Below the pieces are notes generated by a model. The model saw only the letters and a program-made list of their open reading frames with translations, was not told the origin of the DNA and did no database searches. A stretch of DNA of 64,000 nucleotides from Streptomyces sp. HM190 (GTDB lineage Bacteria; Actinomycetota; Actinomycetes; Streptomycetales; Streptomycetaceae). The position numbers and the translations under genes were made by a program. Location of the stretch: contig NZ_CP047318.1 in assembly GCF_009857135.1 (NCBI RefSeq), forward strand, positions 5,952,001 through 6,016,000, in the 5' to 3' direction. Shown piece by piece: positions 46,618 to 56,931 of this stretch. The number at the start of each line of letters is the position of its first letter. The stretch's first letter is position 1.

Positions 46618-46992
46618 TTGGCTGCTGAGCTGCACGTCGCGCTGGTCGCGGCCGACCGAGAGGTCTGGTCGGGCCGGGCCACCCTGGTCGTCGCGCGCAC
46701 CACGTCCGGCGACATCGGCGTCATGCCCGGTCACCAGCCGCTGCTCGGTGTGCTGGAGTCGGGCCCGGTGACCATCCGTACGAGTGAGGGCGGCACCGTC
46801 GTCGTCGCCGTGCACGGTGGATTCATCTCGTTCGCGGACGACAAGCTGTCCCTGCTGGCCGAGGTCGCCGAGCTCGCCGACGAGATCGACGTCCAGCGCG
46901 TGGAGCGCGAGCTGGAGCGGGCGAAGGCGGAGGGCGACGCCGCCGCCGAGCGCCGCGCGGACGTCCGACTGCGGACGGTGTCGGCGCGCTGA
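46618..46992 (+). CDS. atpC: F1Fo ATP synthase subunit epsilon
   Basis: This 124-residue protein has an N-terminal beta sandwich (ELHVALVAADREVW ... GDIGVMPGHQPLL) and a C-terminal helical hairpin rich in Glu/Arg. TTG 46618 has CGAGGAG upstream and is preferred over the longer open frame from 46507. Confidence 0.93.
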   Translation: MAAELHVALVAADREVWSGRATLVVARTTSGDIGVMPGHQPLLGVLESGPVTIRTSEGGTVVVAVHGGFISFADDKLSLLAEVAELADEIDVQRVERELERAKAEGDAAAERRADVRLRTVSAR

Positions 46993-47017
46993 ACGGGTGC
47001 GCCGTGTGATGCTGTGT

Positions 47018-47069
47018 CTCAGCCGCGGCCGGTTCAGGATGTTTCCATCCTGAACCGGCCGCGGCTGAG
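47018..47069 (+). terminator. intrinsic terminator of the atp operon
   Basis: A perfect 24-bp stem (47018-47041 with 47046-47069) with a TTTC loop, only 25 bases past the atpC stop. Confidence 0.88.
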
Positions 47070-47125
47070 GTGAATACGGGTGTTTTTTACGTTCCATTAC
47101 CTAGGAGACGAGGAGGTCGGTGTCG

Positions 47126-47578
47126 ATGGTCCTCGCTCTGACTGTATGCGGGTCGGTGATCGCGCTCGTGGTGGTGGGGCTCGTCGTCTTCGGACTGCGC
47201 CGCCGGCTGATCCAGCGCTCCGGTGGAACCTTCAACTGCAGCCTGCGGTGGGACGCCCCGGAGAAACCCGTGGGCGGCGAGGAGAAGGGCAAGGGCTGGG
47301 GCTACGGCATCGCCCGTTACAACGGGGACCGCATCGAATGGTTCCGGATCTTCTCGTACTCGCCCCGCCCGCGGCGTGTCCTGGAGCGCTCGGCGATCGA
47401 GGTCGCCGGCCGTCGCACCCCGGACGGCGAGGAACTCGTGCTCCTGCCCGACGACGTCATCCTGGTCTGCCTGCACCGCGGCACGCGGCTGGAACTGGCG
47501 ATGAGCGAGGACGCGCTGACCGGTTTCCTCGCGTGGCTGGAGGCGGCCCCACCCGGACAGCGGGTGAATGTGGCGTAG
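47126..47578 (+). CDS. DUF2550 membrane protein
   Basis: This 150-residue protein has one N-terminal membrane helix (LALTVCGSVIALVVVGLVVF) then a cytoplasmic domain with SGGTFNCSLRWD, GWGYGIARYNGDRIEWFRIFS and a PH-like pattern typical of DUF2550. Found right after atpC across Streptomyces; function unknown. ATG 47126 has AGGAGG nine bases upstream, whereas GTG 47120 is too close to it. Confidence 0.87.
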   Translation: MVLALTVCGSVIALVVVGLVVFGLRRRLIQRSGGTFNCSLRWDAPEKPVGGEEKGKGWGYGIARYNGDRIEWFRIFSYSPRPRRVLERSAIEVAGRRTPDGEELVLLPDDVILVCLHRGTRLELAMSEDALTGFLAWLEAAPPGQRVNVA

Positions 47579-47612
47579 CGCCACACCCACCCGCCCGGTC
47601 TTTCTCAGCCGG

Positions 47613-49445
<1,833 letters not shown>

Positions 49446-49510
49446 GACGCGCCTCCTTGTGGGGTGTCGTGAGCATGAGCATGACGTGGCGCAGTGCGGC
49501 GAGAATAGAA

Positions 49511-49544
49511 AGGTCTGGACCATAGGTCAATGGGTCTGGACCAG
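49511..49544 (-). promoter_or_regulatory. chitinase promoter direct repeats, DasR-like
   Basis: GGTCTGGACC occurs at 49512-49521 and 49533-49542, 21 bases apart (two helical turns). The known Streptomyces chi direct repeats and DasR sites have the form TGGTCTAGACCA; here the central TA is TG. Confidence 0.75.
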
Positions 49545-49630
49545 TGCGCCTCTTCGGACAGCTCCCCGGACACCCCGCCGGGCACCGCCGCACATGTCGC
49601 CGGGCGCCCCGCCCGACACCCCTGCGGGGG

Positions 49631-50272
49631 TCAGATCCCCAGTTCCTGGGCCAGTACGGCCGCTTGGACGCGGCTGCGCAGGTCGAGCTTGCCGAGCAGT
49701 CGGCTCACATGGGTCTTCACCGTGGCCTCCGCCATGTCGAGCCGCACCGCGATCTCCGCGTTGGGCAGTCCCTGACCGAGACAGGACAGCACCTCGCGCT
49801 CCCGTCGGGTCAGCGAGTCGAGCACCGACAGGTCGGCCGACGGCTCACCGGACGACCCGGCGGCGAACTCGGCGATCAGCCGCCGGGTGACGGCCGGGGC
49901 GATCAGTCCCTCGCCGCGCCCCACCGTCCGCACGGCCGCGACGAGGTCCTTCGCCTCGGCGTTCTTCAGCAGGAACCCGGCGGCGCCCGCCCGCAGCGCC
50001 CCGAACACGTACTCGTCGAGGTCGAAGGTGGTCAGGACGAGGACGTCGGCCAGGCCCTCGGCGACGACCTGGCGGGTCGCCGACACCCCGTCGAGGCGCG
50101 GCATCTGAACGTCCATCAGCACCAGGTCGGGGCGCAGCTCCCGGGCGAGCGCCACGGCCTGCTCGCCGTCGGCCGCCTCGCCGACGACCTCGATGTCGGG
50201 CGCGCTGCGCAGGATGAGGACCAGCCCGGCGCGTACGGCGGACTGGTCCTCGGCGACGAGGACGCGGATCAT
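49631..50272 (-). CDS. NarL/LuxR-type response regulator
   Basis: This 213-residue protein has a receiver domain (phospho-Asp in LVLMDVQMPRLDG, about 54; Thr in LTTFD; Lys in LLKNAEAK) followed by a LuxR HTH (LTRREREVLSCLGQGLPNAEIA). ATG 50272 overlaps the kinase stop. It is the output half of the pair with the next gene. Target genes are unknown. Confidence 0.93.
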   Translation of the reverse strand: MIRVLVAEDQSAVRAGLVLILRSAPDIEVVGEAADGEQAVALARELRPDLVLMDVQMPRLDGVSATRQVVAEGLADVLVLTTFDLDEYVFGALRAGAAGFLLKNAEAKDLVAAVRTVGRGEGLIAPAVTRRLIAEFAAGSSGEPSADLSVLDSLTRREREVLSCLGQGLPNAEIAVRLDMAEATVKTHVSRLLGKLDLRSRVQAAVLAQELGI

Positions 50273-51456
50273 GCGGGTTCTCCTTCGGTGACCGGGAGGG
50301 TGGCGCGTACGGCCCAGATCTTGCCGTGCTCCGCGCTCTCGGGGCCCGCGTCGAAGGTGCCGTCGAGCAGCGCGACCCGCTCCCGCATGCCGACCAGGCC
50401 GGCGCCCGATCCGGGGGCGCTCGGGTCGTGCCGGTCGCCGTACGGGCTGGTCACCTCGATGTGCAGGGAGCGGTCCGGTTGCCGCAGGGTCACTGTGACG
50501 CGGCCGGGGCAGGCGTGTTTGAGGGCGTTGGTGAGGGACTCCTGGACGATGCGGTAGGCCGCGAGACCCACGGGTGCGGGCAGGGTGTCCTCGTGGTCGA
50601 CGTCGAGGGTGACGTCCAGGCCGTTGGTGCGGGCGCCCTCGACCAGCGCGCCGAGTCCGTCGAGGGTGGGGGCGGCGGCCGGCGCGTCGTCGTCGCCGCT
50701 GTCGCGGAGGATGCCGATCAGTCGGCGCATCTCGGCGAGACCCTCGACGCTGTTCTCGCGGATGACCCCGAGGGCCTGCCGGGAGGTGTCCGGGTCGTCG
50801 AGGGAGAGCGCGGCCGTGGAGTGGATGGCGATCGCGGACAGGTGGTTGGCGACCATGTCGTGCAACTCCCGTGCCATCCGGGCGCGTTCGGACGCGACGG
50901 CCTGGGCCCGGTCCATCTCGGCCAGCAGTGCGGTCTGTTCGGCACGCAGCCGGGCCGCGTCGGCGGCGTCGCGGTGGTTGCGGACGATCGAGCCGGTCGC
51001 GGCCGGCATGAAGGCGACCAGGCCGACGACCGCGCCGACGAGCACCGCCTCCGGCACCCGCCACACCGCCACCGGCACCACCGTGCCGACCACGGTGAGC
51101 GCCCCGGAGATCCACAGGACGCGGCGGGCGGTGCCGGGCGGGCTGTAGACCACGGCCGCGTACACCAGGTCGGTGAACATCACCACCGTGACCAGATTGC
51201 CCTGGGTGATCGTGTCCACCGTCAGCGCGGCCCATCCGACCAGCAGGGCGGTGCGGGGCAGGGTGCGGCGCACCGCCTCGCAGGCCGCCGTCACGACCAG
51301 GGGGAGCAGGATCCACCAGCGGCCTTCGAGGAGCACGAGGTCGCCGTCGGCGGGACGGGGAGCGAGCTGCATCCCCCACAGCAGCAGACCGCCGAGCAGT
51401 CCGGCGAGGGCGGCGCGCACGTCGAAGGGGTGCGGGCGGGGCGGTCGTACGGCCAT
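50269..51456 (-). CDS. two-component sensor histidine kinase (HisKA_3 type)
   Basis: This 395-residue protein has five to six N-terminal membrane segments (about 20-160) with little extracellular loop. The dimerisation helix with the phospho-His follows in MARELHDMVANHLSAI (about 197-212), then a HATPase with YRIVQESLTNALKHA and GAGLVGMRERV. ATG 51456 is chosen over the longer frame. It is coupled to its regulator by an ATGA overlap. Confidence 0.92.
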   Translation of the reverse strand: MAVRPPRPHPFDVRAALAGLLGGLLLWGMQLAPRPADGDLVLLEGRWWILLPLVVTAACEAVRRTLPRTALLVGWAALTVDTITQGNLVTVVMFTDLVYAAVVYSPPGTARRVLWISGALTVVGTVVPVAVWRVPEAVLVGAVVGLVAFMPAATGSIVRNHRDAADAARLRAEQTALLAEMDRAQAVASERARMARELHDMVANHLSAIAIHSTAALSLDDPDTSRQALGVIRENSVEGLAEMRRLIGILRDSGDDDAPAAAPTLDGLGALVEGARTNGLDVTLDVDHEDTLPAPVGLAAYRIVQESLTNALKHACPGRVTVTLRQPDRSLHIEVTSPYGDRHDPSAPGSGAGLVGMRERVALLDGTFDAGPESAEHGKIWAVRATLPVTEGEPA

Positions 51457-51608
51457 GTCCCCATCCAACACGGAGCGGCTGCTCGCCGCCTGATGCCCGG
51501 GGACGGTCCTGGACTGCATCTTTCGATGTACCGCGGGTTCGTCATCGCCGACGACGATTCCGGGCGCCCCTGTCGGGAGCCTGGAAGGGTGAACGAAAGG
51601 AGCGAGTC

Positions 51609-52190
51609 GTGATCGTCGCGTTGATCATCGCCTGCGAGGTCGGGTTCTGGGCGTTGCTGGCGCTCGCCCTGGCCGTCCGCTATCTGCTGAGGTGGCGCCG
51701 GACGAGTGTGGTGCTGCTGCTGTGCGAGCCCGTGCTGGAACTGGTGCTCTTCGTGGTGACCGCGATCGACCTGAAGAACGGCGCGGAACCGAGCTGGGAA
51801 CACGGGCTGGCGGCGCTCTACATCGGGTTCACCGTGGGCTACGGCCACTACATGATCCGCTGGCTGGACGGCCATGCCGCACATCGGTTCGCGGGCGGGC
51901 CGAAGCCGGCGGGGCCGCCGAAGTACGGCGCGGCGAGGGCCCGGCACGAGGGTGCCCTCTGGCTGCGGACCGTGGTGGCGGCCGGTGTCGCGCTGGCACT
52001 GCTCCAGGCGGCCGTCTGGTACGTCGGCGACGACGGGAACGCCGCCTCGCTGAGGTCGTTCCAGTGGACGGCGCTTCGCGCGGCCGGGATCCACGGGCTG
52101 GTCGCCCTCGCCTACACGATCTGGCCGAAGAAGGCGCCGGAGGGCGTGAGGGACACCGCGGGGGAGAAGGAGCGGGCGGGGCTGCGATAG
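51609..52190 (+). CDS. integral membrane protein of unknown function
   Basis: This 193-residue protein has about five hydrophobic segments (VALIIACEVGFWALLALALAV, VVLLLCEPVLELVLFVVTAI, AALYIGFTVGYGHYMI, LRTVVAAGVALALLQAAVWYV, AAGIHGLVALAYTIWP) and short charged ends. It is divergent from the two-component genes. GTG 51609 has AAAGGAG upstream. I do not recognise a named family. Confidence 0.8.
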   Translation: MIVALIIACEVGFWALLALALAVRYLLRWRRTSVVLLLCEPVLELVLFVVTAIDLKNGAEPSWEHGLAALYIGFTVGYGHYMIRWLDGHAAHRFAGGPKPAGPPKYGAARARHEGALWLRTVVAAGVALALLQAAVWYVGDDGNAASLRSFQWTALRAAGIHGLVALAYTIWPKKAPEGVRDTAGEKERAGLR

Positions 52191-52287
52191 CGCGGGGCGC
52201 GGGGTCGTGCGTGGTGGTGCGCACGCTTCCCCGCGCCCCTTGACGTCCTTTGGCGTCTCTTGCCGTCCTTGCGCCGGTGTCAGGGGC

Positions 52288-52860
52288 TCAGCGTTCGCCG
52301 CCCGGCACCCACAGGACGTCCCCGACCTCCTGGTTGGCGGCCCTGGCCAGGATGAACAGCAGGTCGGAGAGCCGGTTGAGGTAGGTCGCGGTGAGGGGGT
52401 TCATGGTGTCGCCGTGGACCTCCAGCGCGGCCCAGGTCGAGCGTTCGGCGCGGCGGGTGACCGTGCAGGCCTGGTGGAGGAGGGCCGCGCCGGGGGTGCC
52501 GCCCGGCAGGATGAAGGAGCGGAGCTTCTCCAGCCGCTCGTTGAAGCGGTCGCAGTCGGCCTCCAGCTTGTCGACGTAGAACTGCTCGACGCGCAGGGGC
52601 GGGAACTGCGGGTTCTCGACCACGGGCGTGGACAGGTCGGCGCCGACGTCGAAGAGGTCGTTCTGCACGCGGGTGAGGACCTCCACGATCTCCCCGTCCA
52701 GACCGCCCAGGGCGATCGCCGTCCCGATCGCCGCGTTCGCCTCGTTGGCGTCCGCGTACGCCGAGATCCGCAGGTCGGTCTTGGGCACCCGGCTCATGTC
52801 GCCGAGGTTGGTGGTGCCCTTGTCGCCGGTCCTGGTGTAGATGCGCGTCAGATTGACCAT
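52288..52860 (-). CDS. PduO-type cob(I)alamin adenosyltransferase
   Basis: This 190-residue protein has the ATP-binding N-terminus YTRTGDKGTTNLGD (about 7-20), then ISAYADANEANAAIG, and LPGGTPGAALLHQACTVTRRAER with the conserved Arg residues. It converts cobalamin to adenosylcobalamin. ATG 52860 (MVNLTRI) is the family-like start. No cobalamin riboswitch is seen. Confidence 0.93.
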   Translation of the reverse strand: MVNLTRIYTRTGDKGTTNLGDMSRVPKTDLRISAYADANEANAAIGTAIALGGLDGEIVEVLTRVQNDLFDVGADLSTPVVENPQFPPLRVEQFYVDKLEADCDRFNERLEKLRSFILPGGTPGAALLHQACTVTRRAERSTWAALEVHGDTMNPLTATYLNRLSDLLFILARAANQEVGDVLWVPGGER

Positions 52861-52873
52861 GTGGCCAGCGTAG

Positions 52874-53623
52874 TTAGGCACCGGCCGTCCGGAAGACCCG
52901 TGTGCCCACCGTCACGGCCAGCGTCGAGAGACCGACCGCGGCGAGGACGCCGTACAGCATGGACGAGGTCGTGTAGAGGCCGACGTAGGCGTCCCGCATC
53001 GCGTCCACCAGGTAGCGGAAGGGGACGAGGTGCGACAGGAGGTCGAGCCAGCCGGGGGCCAGGGACATCGGCAGCATCAGGCCCGACAGGAGCATCGACG
53101 GCATCGTCAGGGCGTTCACCGTGGGACCGAACTCGTGCGGTGAGCGGGCCTTCATGGCGAGCGCGTACGACAGCGAGGCGAGCGAGACCGTCAGCAGGGC
53201 CACGAAGACGAAGCCGAGCAGGACGCCGGCGAGCGGGGCGCGCAACCCCATGAACAGGGCCGCGACGACCAGCAGCACCGCCTGGCACACGAAGACCGCG
53301 GCGTCCCGCAGCACCCGGCCCAGCAGCAGCGCCAGCCGGCTCACCGGGGTGACCCGCATCCGTTCGAGCACGCCGGACTGCTTCTCCAGGATGATCATGA
53401 AGCCGGAGAAGGAGGCCCCGAAGAGGCTGAGCTGGAGCAGCAGGCCCGGTACGAGCACCTGCCAGGAACTGCCGCGCGAACCGAGCGGGAGGCCGGTGAG
53501 CAGCGGGCCGAAGAACAGCAGGTACAGCAGCGGCATGAGCACGCCGAAGAGCATCGCGAAGCGGGAGCGCAGGGTCTGGCGGGCGTAGCGCCCGAAGATC
53601 AGTGCCGTGTCGTGCAGAAGCAT
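52874..53623 (-). CDS. ABC-2 type transporter permease
   Basis: This 249-residue protein has six membrane helices and the ABC-2 signature region GFMIILEKQSGVLERMRVTPVSR (about 83-105) then FLAPGW-like MSLAPGWLDLLSHLVPFRYL. It pairs with the ATPase upstream, 9 bases apart, as a drug or lipid exporter of the DrrAB kind. Confidence 0.92.
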   Translation of the reverse strand: MLLHDTALIFGRYARQTLRSRFAMLFGVLMPLLYLLFFGPLLTGLPLGSRGSSWQVLVPGLLLQLSLFGASFSGFMIILEKQSGVLERMRVTPVSRLALLLGRVLRDAAVFVCQAVLLVVAALFMGLRAPLAGVLLGFVFVALLTVSLASLSYALAMKARSPHEFGPTVNALTMPSMLLSGLMLPMSLAPGWLDLLSHLVPFRYLVDAMRDAYVGLYTTSSMLYGVLAAVGLSTLAVTVGTRVFRTAGA

Positions 53624-53632
53624 CGGGGGGTC

Positions 53633-54415
53633 CTAAACGGCTACGGGGGCGGGGTCGGCCGGGGCGGGGCCGCGGCCGGTGATGGCGAGGAAGGCGTCCT
53701 GGAGCGAGGCGTCGATCGACCCGGCGTACTGGAGCTTGAGCGCGCTCGGGGTGCCCTCGGCCACGATCCGCCCGTCGTCGACCACGACGAGCCGGTCGGA
53801 GAGGGCGTCCGCCTCGTCGAGGTAGTGCGTCGTCAGGAAGACCGTGGTGCCGTGCTCGTCGCGCAGCCGGCGGACCAGGTCCCACAGGTCGGCGCGGCTG
53901 CCGGGGTCGAGTCCCGTCGTCGGCTCGTCGAGGAACAGCACCCGCGGCCGGTGGGTGAGCGCCATGGCGATGTCGAGGCGGCGGCGCTGCCCGCCCGAGA
54001 GCGCGGCGCACTTGCGGTCGAGCAGTTCCGCCAGGTCGAGGTCGTGGGCCAACTCCTCGGCCCGCCGGGCGGCCTGGGCCTTGGTCAGCCGGTAGAGCCG
54101 CCCCTGGGTGACGAGTTCCTCCCGCACGGTGATCTGCGGGTCCACCCCGCCGGACTGCGCCACGTAGCCGCAGGCCCGGCGGACCCCTGCCGGGTCGTCC
54201 GCCAGGTCGTGGCCCGCGACCGTGGCGGCGCCGCCGGTCGGGGGCAGCAGGGTCGTGAGCATCCGCAGGGTGGTGGTCTTCCCGGCGCCGTTCGGGCCGA
54301 GGAAGCCGAGGATCTCGCCGGGGCGGACGGTGAGGTCGATTCCGCGCACGGCCTCAACGGGGCCGCGCTTCGTCTGGAAGGTACGGGCCAGACCGGCCGT
54401 ACTGATGATGGGCAT
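53633..54415 (-). CDS. ABC transporter ATP-binding protein (DrrA-like)
   Basis: This 260-residue ATPase has Walker A GPNGAGKTTT (about 40-49), Q-loop VAQSGG, signature LSGGQRRRLDIAM, Walker B RVLFLDEPTTGLD, and H-loop LTTHYLDEAD. The C-terminal extension is typical of daunorubicin-resistance-like ATPases. It is divergent from a TetR gene, which probably controls it. Confidence 0.93.
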   Translation of the reverse strand: MPIISTAGLARTFQTKRGPVEAVRGIDLTVRPGEILGFLGPNGAGKTTTLRMLTTLLPPTGGAATVAGHDLADDPAGVRRACGYVAQSGGVDPQITVREELVTQGRLYRLTKAQAARRAEELAHDLDLAELLDRKCAALSGGQRRRLDIAMALTHRPRVLFLDEPTTGLDPGSRADLWDLVRRLRDEHGTTVFLTTHYLDEADALSDRLVVVDDGRIVAEGTPSALKLQYAGSIDASLQDAFLAITGRGPAPADPAPVAV

Positions 54416-54439
54416 GGCCCCAGAAAAACAGAGTCCCTC

Positions 54440-54464
54440 AAATTTTGCAATGGCCCCAAAGTTT
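54440..54464. promoter_or_regulatory. putative TetR operator
   Basis: AAATTTTG (54440-54447) and CAAAGTTT (54457-54464) form an imperfect inverted repeat (one mismatch) centred in the 89-base gap between the divergent ABC and TetR genes. Confidence 0.5.
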
Positions 54465-54504
54465 CAGACATCCCAATGATCAAGAGGGTGCCTAGGATGG
54501 ACGC

Positions 54505-55146
54505 ATGACGGAGGGGCTCAGGGAGCGCAAGAAGCGCGAGACGCGGCAGCGGATCTCGGACATCGCCACCGGCCTGTTCCTGGAGCACGGCTTCGTGACG
54601 GTGACGGTGGCGGACGTCGCCGACGCGGCCGACGTCTCGGTGAACACCGTCTACAACTACTTCCCCTCCAAGGAGGACCTCTTCTTCGACCGCAGCGCGG
54701 GCATCGTCGAGCGCCTCGGCCGCTGGGTGCGCGGCCGCGACCCGGGCGAGTCGGCCGTCGCCGCCGTGCTGCGGGAGCTGCGCGCCGAGGTCGAGGCCGT
54801 CTCGCCGAACGTCGGTCTGATGACGGGGTACGACCGCTTCATGGCCGTCATCCACGAGGCGCCCGCGCTGCGCTCACGGCTGTGGAGCATCCAGCAGGAG
54901 ATCCAGGACAATCTGGAGAGGGTCCTCCGCGAGGAGACCGGCGCCGAGCCCGACGACCCCGCGCCGACCCTGATCGCCGGTCAGATCAACTGGGTCCACC
55001 AGACGACGATGGCCGTCGTCGGCCGCCGGATGCTCGCCGGGCGCGATCCCGGCGAGGTCTCCCGGGAAGTGCTGCTCCTCCTGGACGAGATGGAGGGCCT
55101 GTTGAGCGAGAAGGTGCTCAACTACGCCGTCCGCCCCTCCGTGTGA
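54505..55146 (+). CDS. TetR-family transcriptional regulator
   Basis: This 213-residue protein has an N-terminal HTH, TVADVADAADVSVNTVYNYF (about 33-52), after the usual RQRISDIATGLFLEHGF helix. The C-terminal ligand domain is unassigned. Position and orientation suggest it represses the adjacent ABC exporter and itself. Confidence 0.9.
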   Translation: MTEGLRERKKRETRQRISDIATGLFLEHGFVTVTVADVADAADVSVNTVYNYFPSKEDLFFDRSAGIVERLGRWVRGRDPGESAVAAVLRELRAEVEAVSPNVGLMTGYDRFMAVIHEAPALRSRLWSIQQEIQDNLERVLREETGAEPDDPAPTLIAGQINWVHQTTMAVVGRRMLAGRDPGEVSREVLLLLDEMEGLLSEKVLNYAVRPSV

Positions 55147-55274
55147 GCGCTGCCGGTGTGATGTCCGTCCATTGAGACGTGACTCGCGTTACTAAGCGGT
55201 CACACAGGCCCTCACGACCGCTAGTGTCCGCCGAGAGGCAACACATCAACAGCGCGTACCAGGGGAGTCGCACA

Positions 55275-56123
55275 GTGGCACGGAAGCTCGCCGTCATCGG
55301 AGCCGGACTCATGGGGTCCGGTATCGCCCAGGTGTCCGCGCAGGCGGGCTGGGACGTCGTCCTGCGCGACGTCACCGACGAGGCGCTGGACCGTGGCATC
55401 GGCGGCATCAACGCCTCGTACGACAAGTTCGTGACCAAGGGCAAGTTGACGGCCGAGGACGCCGAGGCGGCGCTGGGGCGGATCACCGCCACCACCGACC
55501 TCGACGCGGCGGCCGACGCGGACATCGTCGTCGAGGCCGTCTTCGAGAAGCTCGAGGTGAAGCACGAGATCTTCCGGACGCTCGACAAGATCGTCCGCGA
55601 GGACGCCGTGCTCGCCTCCAACACCTCCGCCATCCCGATCACCAAGATCGCGGCGGTGACGGAGCGCCCGGAGCGCGTCGTCGGCACCCACTTCTTCTCA
55701 CCCGTCCCGATGATGCAGCTCTGCGAACTCGTCCGCGGCTACAAGACGAGCGACGAGACGCTCGCCACCGCGCGGGAGTTCGCCGAGTCGGTCGGCAAGA
55801 CCTGCATCGTCGTCAACCGCGACGTCGCCGGCTTCGTGACGACCCGTCTGATCTCCGCGCTGGTCGTCGAGGCCGCCAAGCTGTACGAGTCGGGTGTCGC
55901 CACCGCCGAGGACATCGACCTCGCCTGCAAGCTCGGCTTCGGTCACGCGATGGGGCCGCTGGCCACCGCCGACCTGACGGGCGTCGACATCCTGCTGCAC
56001 GCCACCAGCAACATCTACACCGAGTCCCAGGACGAGAAGTTCGCCCCGCCGGAGCTGATGCGCCGGATGGTGGACGCCGGTGACATCGGCCGCAAGAGCG
56101 GGCAGGGGTTCTACAAGCACTGA
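55275..56123 (+). CDS. 3-hydroxybutyryl-CoA dehydrogenase
   Basis: This 282-residue protein has the NAD-binding VIGAGLMGSGIAQV (6-19), VVEAVFEKLEVKHEIF, and the catalytic His in VGTHFFSPVP (about 138), then DVAGFVTTRL and the C-terminal GLGHAMGP-like FGHAMGPLATADLTG. GTG 55275 has GGGGAG upstream. It acts in butyrate/PHB or fatty-acid metabolism. Confidence 0.94.
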   Translation: MARKLAVIGAGLMGSGIAQVSAQAGWDVVLRDVTDEALDRGIGGINASYDKFVTKGKLTAEDAEAALGRITATTDLDAAADADIVVEAVFEKLEVKHEIFRTLDKIVREDAVLASNTSAIPITKIAAVTERPERVVGTHFFSPVPMMQLCELVRGYKTSDETLATAREFAESVGKTCIVVNRDVAGFVTTRLISALVVEAAKLYESGVATAEDIDLACKLGFGHAMGPLATADLTGVDILLHATSNIYTESQDEKFAPPELMRRMVDAGDIGRKSGQGFYKH

Positions 56124-56306
56124 CGCCGACACCCGCGTCCCGGGCGGCCCACGCCGCCCGGGTGAACGCAAGGGCCTCCAGGGCGTCACCCCTTGAGGTG
56201 AATTCGGTATCGGTTCGCTCACGGACGGCAACCTGACGGTGTCGAACACCGTCAGACGTTGCATCACCCAGATCACGGAGTACGAGACGCACTCACGGGA
56301 GCGCTT

Positions 56307-56630
56307 ATGTACATCAGGGGCGACCACGCCGAGCTGGTCGTCGGGGGCCGCCTCGACGTACGCAGCGCGGCGGACGCCCGTACGGTCCTGCACTCGGCCG
56401 TCGACGACGGAGCCGGCGACCTGGTGCTCGACCTGTCAGAGCTGGACTCCTGGGACGCCACCGGACTCGGCGTGATCATGGGAGCCCACCGGCGGGCGGG
56501 ACGGTGCGGAAGGCGGCTGGTGCTGCGCGGTGTGCCGCCGCAGATGCAGCGGCTGCTCGTGGCCACGCGACTGCACCGCATCCTGGCGATCGAGGGCGGC
56601 ATCGGACTGGAGTCACTGCCCCGGGTGTGA
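56307..56630 (+). CDS. STAS-domain anti-sigma factor antagonist
   Basis: This 107-residue STAS fold has LVLDLSELDSWDATGLGVIM, containing the region where partner kinases phosphorylate Ser/Thr (DSWDATG, with Asp then Ala-Thr in place of the usual Ser-Ser). ATG 56307 has CGGGAG upstream. No sigma factor or kinase gene is adjacent. Confidence 0.88.
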   Translation: MYIRGDHAELVVGGRLDVRSAADARTVLHSAVDDGAGDLVLDLSELDSWDATGLGVIMGAHRRAGRCGRRLVLRGVPPQMQRLLVATRLHRILAIEGGIGLESLPRV

Positions 56631-56931
56631 ACAGGCGTGCGGTTTCGTACGTATGGCTCCGTGTACACGGGACACCCGGTCGTCATGCCTGCTCCCGGGG
56701 GCCCTGCGGACCATGGGGGCGAAACGCACCACACGCCCAATTCTCACGAGACCGTGATGTCTCGGGCGGCGCGGTACCCCGGACTGTCGGAGATACTGTG
56801 CGAAGGTTTAGGGTTCGGCTGCCCGCTGCCAGCAACCCTCGAGCGGGTTCCGGACCAGAAGCGACAGCGCGGTGTGCGGCAAGGCCGGGAGGGGCTCCAG
56901 CACACGAGACGCTTTTGGGGGGCTAGAACCT
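56631..56931. other. intergenic region before the large NTPase gene
   Basis: 301 bases with no supported gene or clear hairpin; presumably contains the promoter of the next gene. Confidence 0.4.

Noticed and set aside
52861-52873. cobalamin riboswitch before the adenosyltransferase gene
   Set aside because: Only 13 bases separate it from the upstream permease gene and no B12-box-like sequence is seen.
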